A stretch of DNA of 23,270 nucleotides from CAYSCZ01 sp964429655 (GTDB lineage Bacteria; Bacteroidota; Bacteroidia; Cytophagales; Cyclobacteriaceae). Positions 21,546 to 23,270 of the stretch are shown here, piece after piece (within the stretch, counting starts at the first letter, position 1; each line of letters begins with the position of its first letter). The notes under the pieces are model-generated. The model was not told where the DNA came from. It worked only from the letters and a program-made list of their open reading frames with translations, and did not search any database. Made by a program: the position numbers and the translations under genes. The stretch covers positions 1-23,270 of the forward strand of contig CAYSCZ010000048.1 in the NCBI GenBank assembly GCA_964429655.1, in the 5' to 3' direction.

Positions 21546-23171
21546 ATGAGCTCAAATAAAGCGTGCTGTTCAGTTTGTAATAATGAGATAGACCATCTTA
21601 TACATAATTTTGAATCCCAGGAAGGCTCCATGGTGGCGCAACAAATCCAGCTACTGACAGAGCAATGGAATGCAAATTTTGGAATATGCAGTTTTTGCCT
21701 TGATGAACTACATCATAGAGTTATCAGGCAATTATCAAAGGAAGAAAATGATATCCTTACACCTTTACCAGTTACGGCAAGACTAAATTCTAATACAAAA
21801 TATACAGGGAAAGGGGTTACAATTTGCATGATAGATAGTGGGTTCTATCTTCATCCGGACATAGAAGATAGGGTACTGAAAATTCATGATATTACCAATC
21901 CAGACCGGCCATCTTCATATTATAAACAACCGCATAACAATAGTTGGCATGGCACAATGACCTCGGTGGTAGCCGCGGGGGATGGCAGTAAATCGAATGG
22001 CCTGTATCACGGTATAGCCTACAATGCTAAGCTGGTACTTATCAAAGTAATGAATGACCGAGGGATATCTTCTGAAAGTATTACAAAAGCGCTGAACTGG
22101 GCCATCGAACACAAAGATCAATATGGCATTAATGTGATCAACTTGTCTGTCACCGATGACTGGCCCATATCTTACAAAGAGAGTCAGGTGGATCGTGCGG
22201 TACAAAGAGCTATTGAGATTGGAATATCGGTGGTGGCCGCTGTAGGAAATGATGCCTCCGCACCAATAAAGCCTCCGGCAAATTCGCCATGGGTTATTTC
22301 GGTTGGTGGCGTGGATGATTACAATACGTTAGGTTATCACGATTCAATCATCTATCACTCAACATTTGGCCGTACAGTTGATAGATTCAACAAACCGGAA
22401 ATAATTTCTCCCAGCATTTGGATACCAATTCCAATTTTGTCACACACTGCCCTGCATAAAAAGGCAAAGGCACTCTTTCAGATTTATGAAGCACCTGAAG
22501 ATAAATTCTGGGAAAATTTGATGTTGTTGTCAAGTGATGCCGGTATTGTAGATCATGTAAATGAAAAGTGGACTATTTCCCAGATAAAGTCATTGGTAAG
22601 AGATAAGATCCATCAGGAAAAGTTTGTGAATCAGGATTACATGCATGGTGATGGGACCTCATTTGCGGCCCCAATTGTAAGCTCGGTGATTGCCCAGATG
22701 ATTGAAGCCAACAACAGCCTGCTGCCTCATGAGATCCGGGACATAATCTTAAATAATGCCACTTTTCTCCAGCATATCCCCGCGGAGATACAAGGATTTG
22801 GGTTGATCAATCCATACCTGTCAATAAAACACGCAATGGTTGAAAAACATGGTTTCCCGGATAGGATTACGTCTCCTGAGGTCAGCATAGTCGAGGATCA
22901 GGTGATGTTTTATTACCACAACGATTCGGCAAAAAAAGTTGAAGTAGTGGGAAGCTTTAATCAGTGGAAAGAAAAAATACCCATGAAGATCAATGCGTTT
23001 GGTTTATGGCAGGCAGCTATACCGATTCCTCCCAAGGGCAAATACTATTACAAATACTTAGTCGATGAGAAAAAATGGATTGTGGACCCAGGAAATCTTT
23101 ACAGTGAATCAAATGGCGTAAATGGGTTTAATAGCATATTGAAAGTGAGAGATTTAAGAAAAGCAGGTTAA
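21546..23171 (+). CDS. Subtilase (S8) with N-terminal CxxC pair and C-terminal AMPK-type glycan-binding domain
   Basis: A 541-residue protein without a signal peptide. Residues 7-51 hold two cysteine pairs (ACCSVC at 6-11 and CSFC at 48-51) that could bind zinc. The S8 peptidase domain follows with D97 in MIDSGF, H135 in SWHGTM, the oxyanion N235 in AAVGND and S372 in GTSFAAP, so the triad is complete. Between N235 and S372 an insertion of about 75 residues (292-366, including KFWENLMLLSSDAG and KWTISQIKSL) interrupts the usual fold. Residues 447-534 form a CBM48/AMPK beta-type E-set domain: VEVVGSFNQWKEKIPM, FGLWQAAI, GKYYYKYLVDEKKW, VDPGN. No propeptide is evident. It is likely cytoplasmic or released by another route. 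It stands 112 bases after the methyltransferase gene and ends about 47 bases before a long-hairpin repeat. Confidence 0.85.
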   Translation: MSSNKACCSVCNNEIDHLIHNFESQEGSMVAQQIQLLTEQWNANFGICSFCLDELHHRVIRQLSKEENDILTPLPVTARLNSNTKYTGKGVTICMIDSGFYLHPDIEDRVLKIHDITNPDRPSSYYKQPHNNSWHGTMTSVVAAGDGSKSNGLYHGIAYNAKLVLIKVMNDRGISSESITKALNWAIEHKDQYGINVINLSVTDDWPISYKESQVDRAVQRAIEIGISVVAAVGNDASAPIKPPANSPWVISVGGVDDYNTLGYHDSIIYHSTFGRTVDRFNKPEIISPSIWIPIPILSHTALHKKAKALFQIYEAPEDKFWENLMLLSSDAGIVDHVNEKWTISQIKSLVRDKIHQEKFVNQDYMHGDGTSFAAPIVSSVIAQMIEANNSLLPHEIRDIILNNATFLQHIPAEIQGFGLINPYLSIKHAMVEKHGFPDRITSPEVSIVEDQVMFYYHNDSAKKVEVVGSFNQWKEKIPMKINAFGLWQAAIPIPPKGKYYYKYLVDEKKWIVDPGNLYSESNGVNGFNSILKVRDLRKAG

Positions 23172-23218
23172 ATAATCTATCTATTGATCATCTTAATATT
23201 TATCAGTTATCCATACAT

Positions 23219-23270
23219 TTAACCCAGAATTGTCATTAGACTTTCTATTACATGGTTAAATCACTTCAAA
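23219..23270. repeat. Left-hand part of long-hairpin repeat (copy D, cut by window end)
   Basis: TTAACCCAGAATTGTCATT starts at 23219 and the sequence then matches 1607-1659 of the full copy with only a few differences. The left end is the reverse complement of the right end of the fragment at the window start. The remaining hairpin tip and right arm would lie past 23270. Confidence 0.85.

Overview
The window reads as a piece of a Bacteroidota chromosome, most likely a Cytophagales-type marine or soil bacterium (lineage is an inference). Supporting signs are AT-rich DNA, weak or absent Shine-Dalgarno sites, candidate promoters of the TTG-N20-TAnnTTTG type, many short signal peptides ending in AQ or SQ, a head-GIN (DUF2807) protein, a Bacteroidota-type lipoprotein, and two very large Asp-box (sortilin/VPS10-like) propeller proteins. 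I see no tRNA, rRNA, CRISPR array, phage module or complete insertion sequence.

Layout. (1) Positions 1-6000 are accessory and partly decayed. A GC-richer MFS transporter is followed by the C-terminal remnant of an N-acyl-D-amino-acid deacylase cut off at a repeat, a secreted HExxH protein, a frameshifted GNAT remnant, a Uma2 nuclease-fold gene without a normal start codon, a small four-helix membrane protein, a secreted protein with an internal duplication, and an HNH homing-type endonuclease. A family of about 173-bp long-hairpin repeats punctuates this part: one full copy at 1607-1780, a diverged full copy at 5161-5333, and two half copies that form the two ends of the window. (2) 6129-10772 holds a secreted LolA-like protein and a 1038-residue Asp-box propeller in one transcription unit ending in a clear terminator, preceded by a lipoprotein gene. 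(3) 11009-13790 holds a small coiled-coil membrane protein, a compact iron-storage operon (52-residue Cys-rich protein, 122-residue unknown protein, ferritin) behind a promoter with a Fur-superfamily-like palindrome, then a DUF2807 protein and a thioredoxin-like protein. (4) 13992-18894 holds a second giant propeller paralogue, an acyl-CoA desaturase and an ECF41-like sigma factor whose C-terminal domain is cut short. (5) 18982-23171 on the plus strand holds a LolD/LolE-like ABC transporter, a TPMT-type methyltransferase, and a cytoplasmic-looking subtilase with an N-terminal CxxC pair and a C-terminal AMPK-type glycan-binding domain.

The points most worth a second look are the subtilase fusion, the ferritin operon with its overlooked 52-residue first gene and palindromic operator, and the long-hairpin repeat family. 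In that family the two arms of each copy appear to have changed together. All assignments come from reading the sequence; no database search was run.
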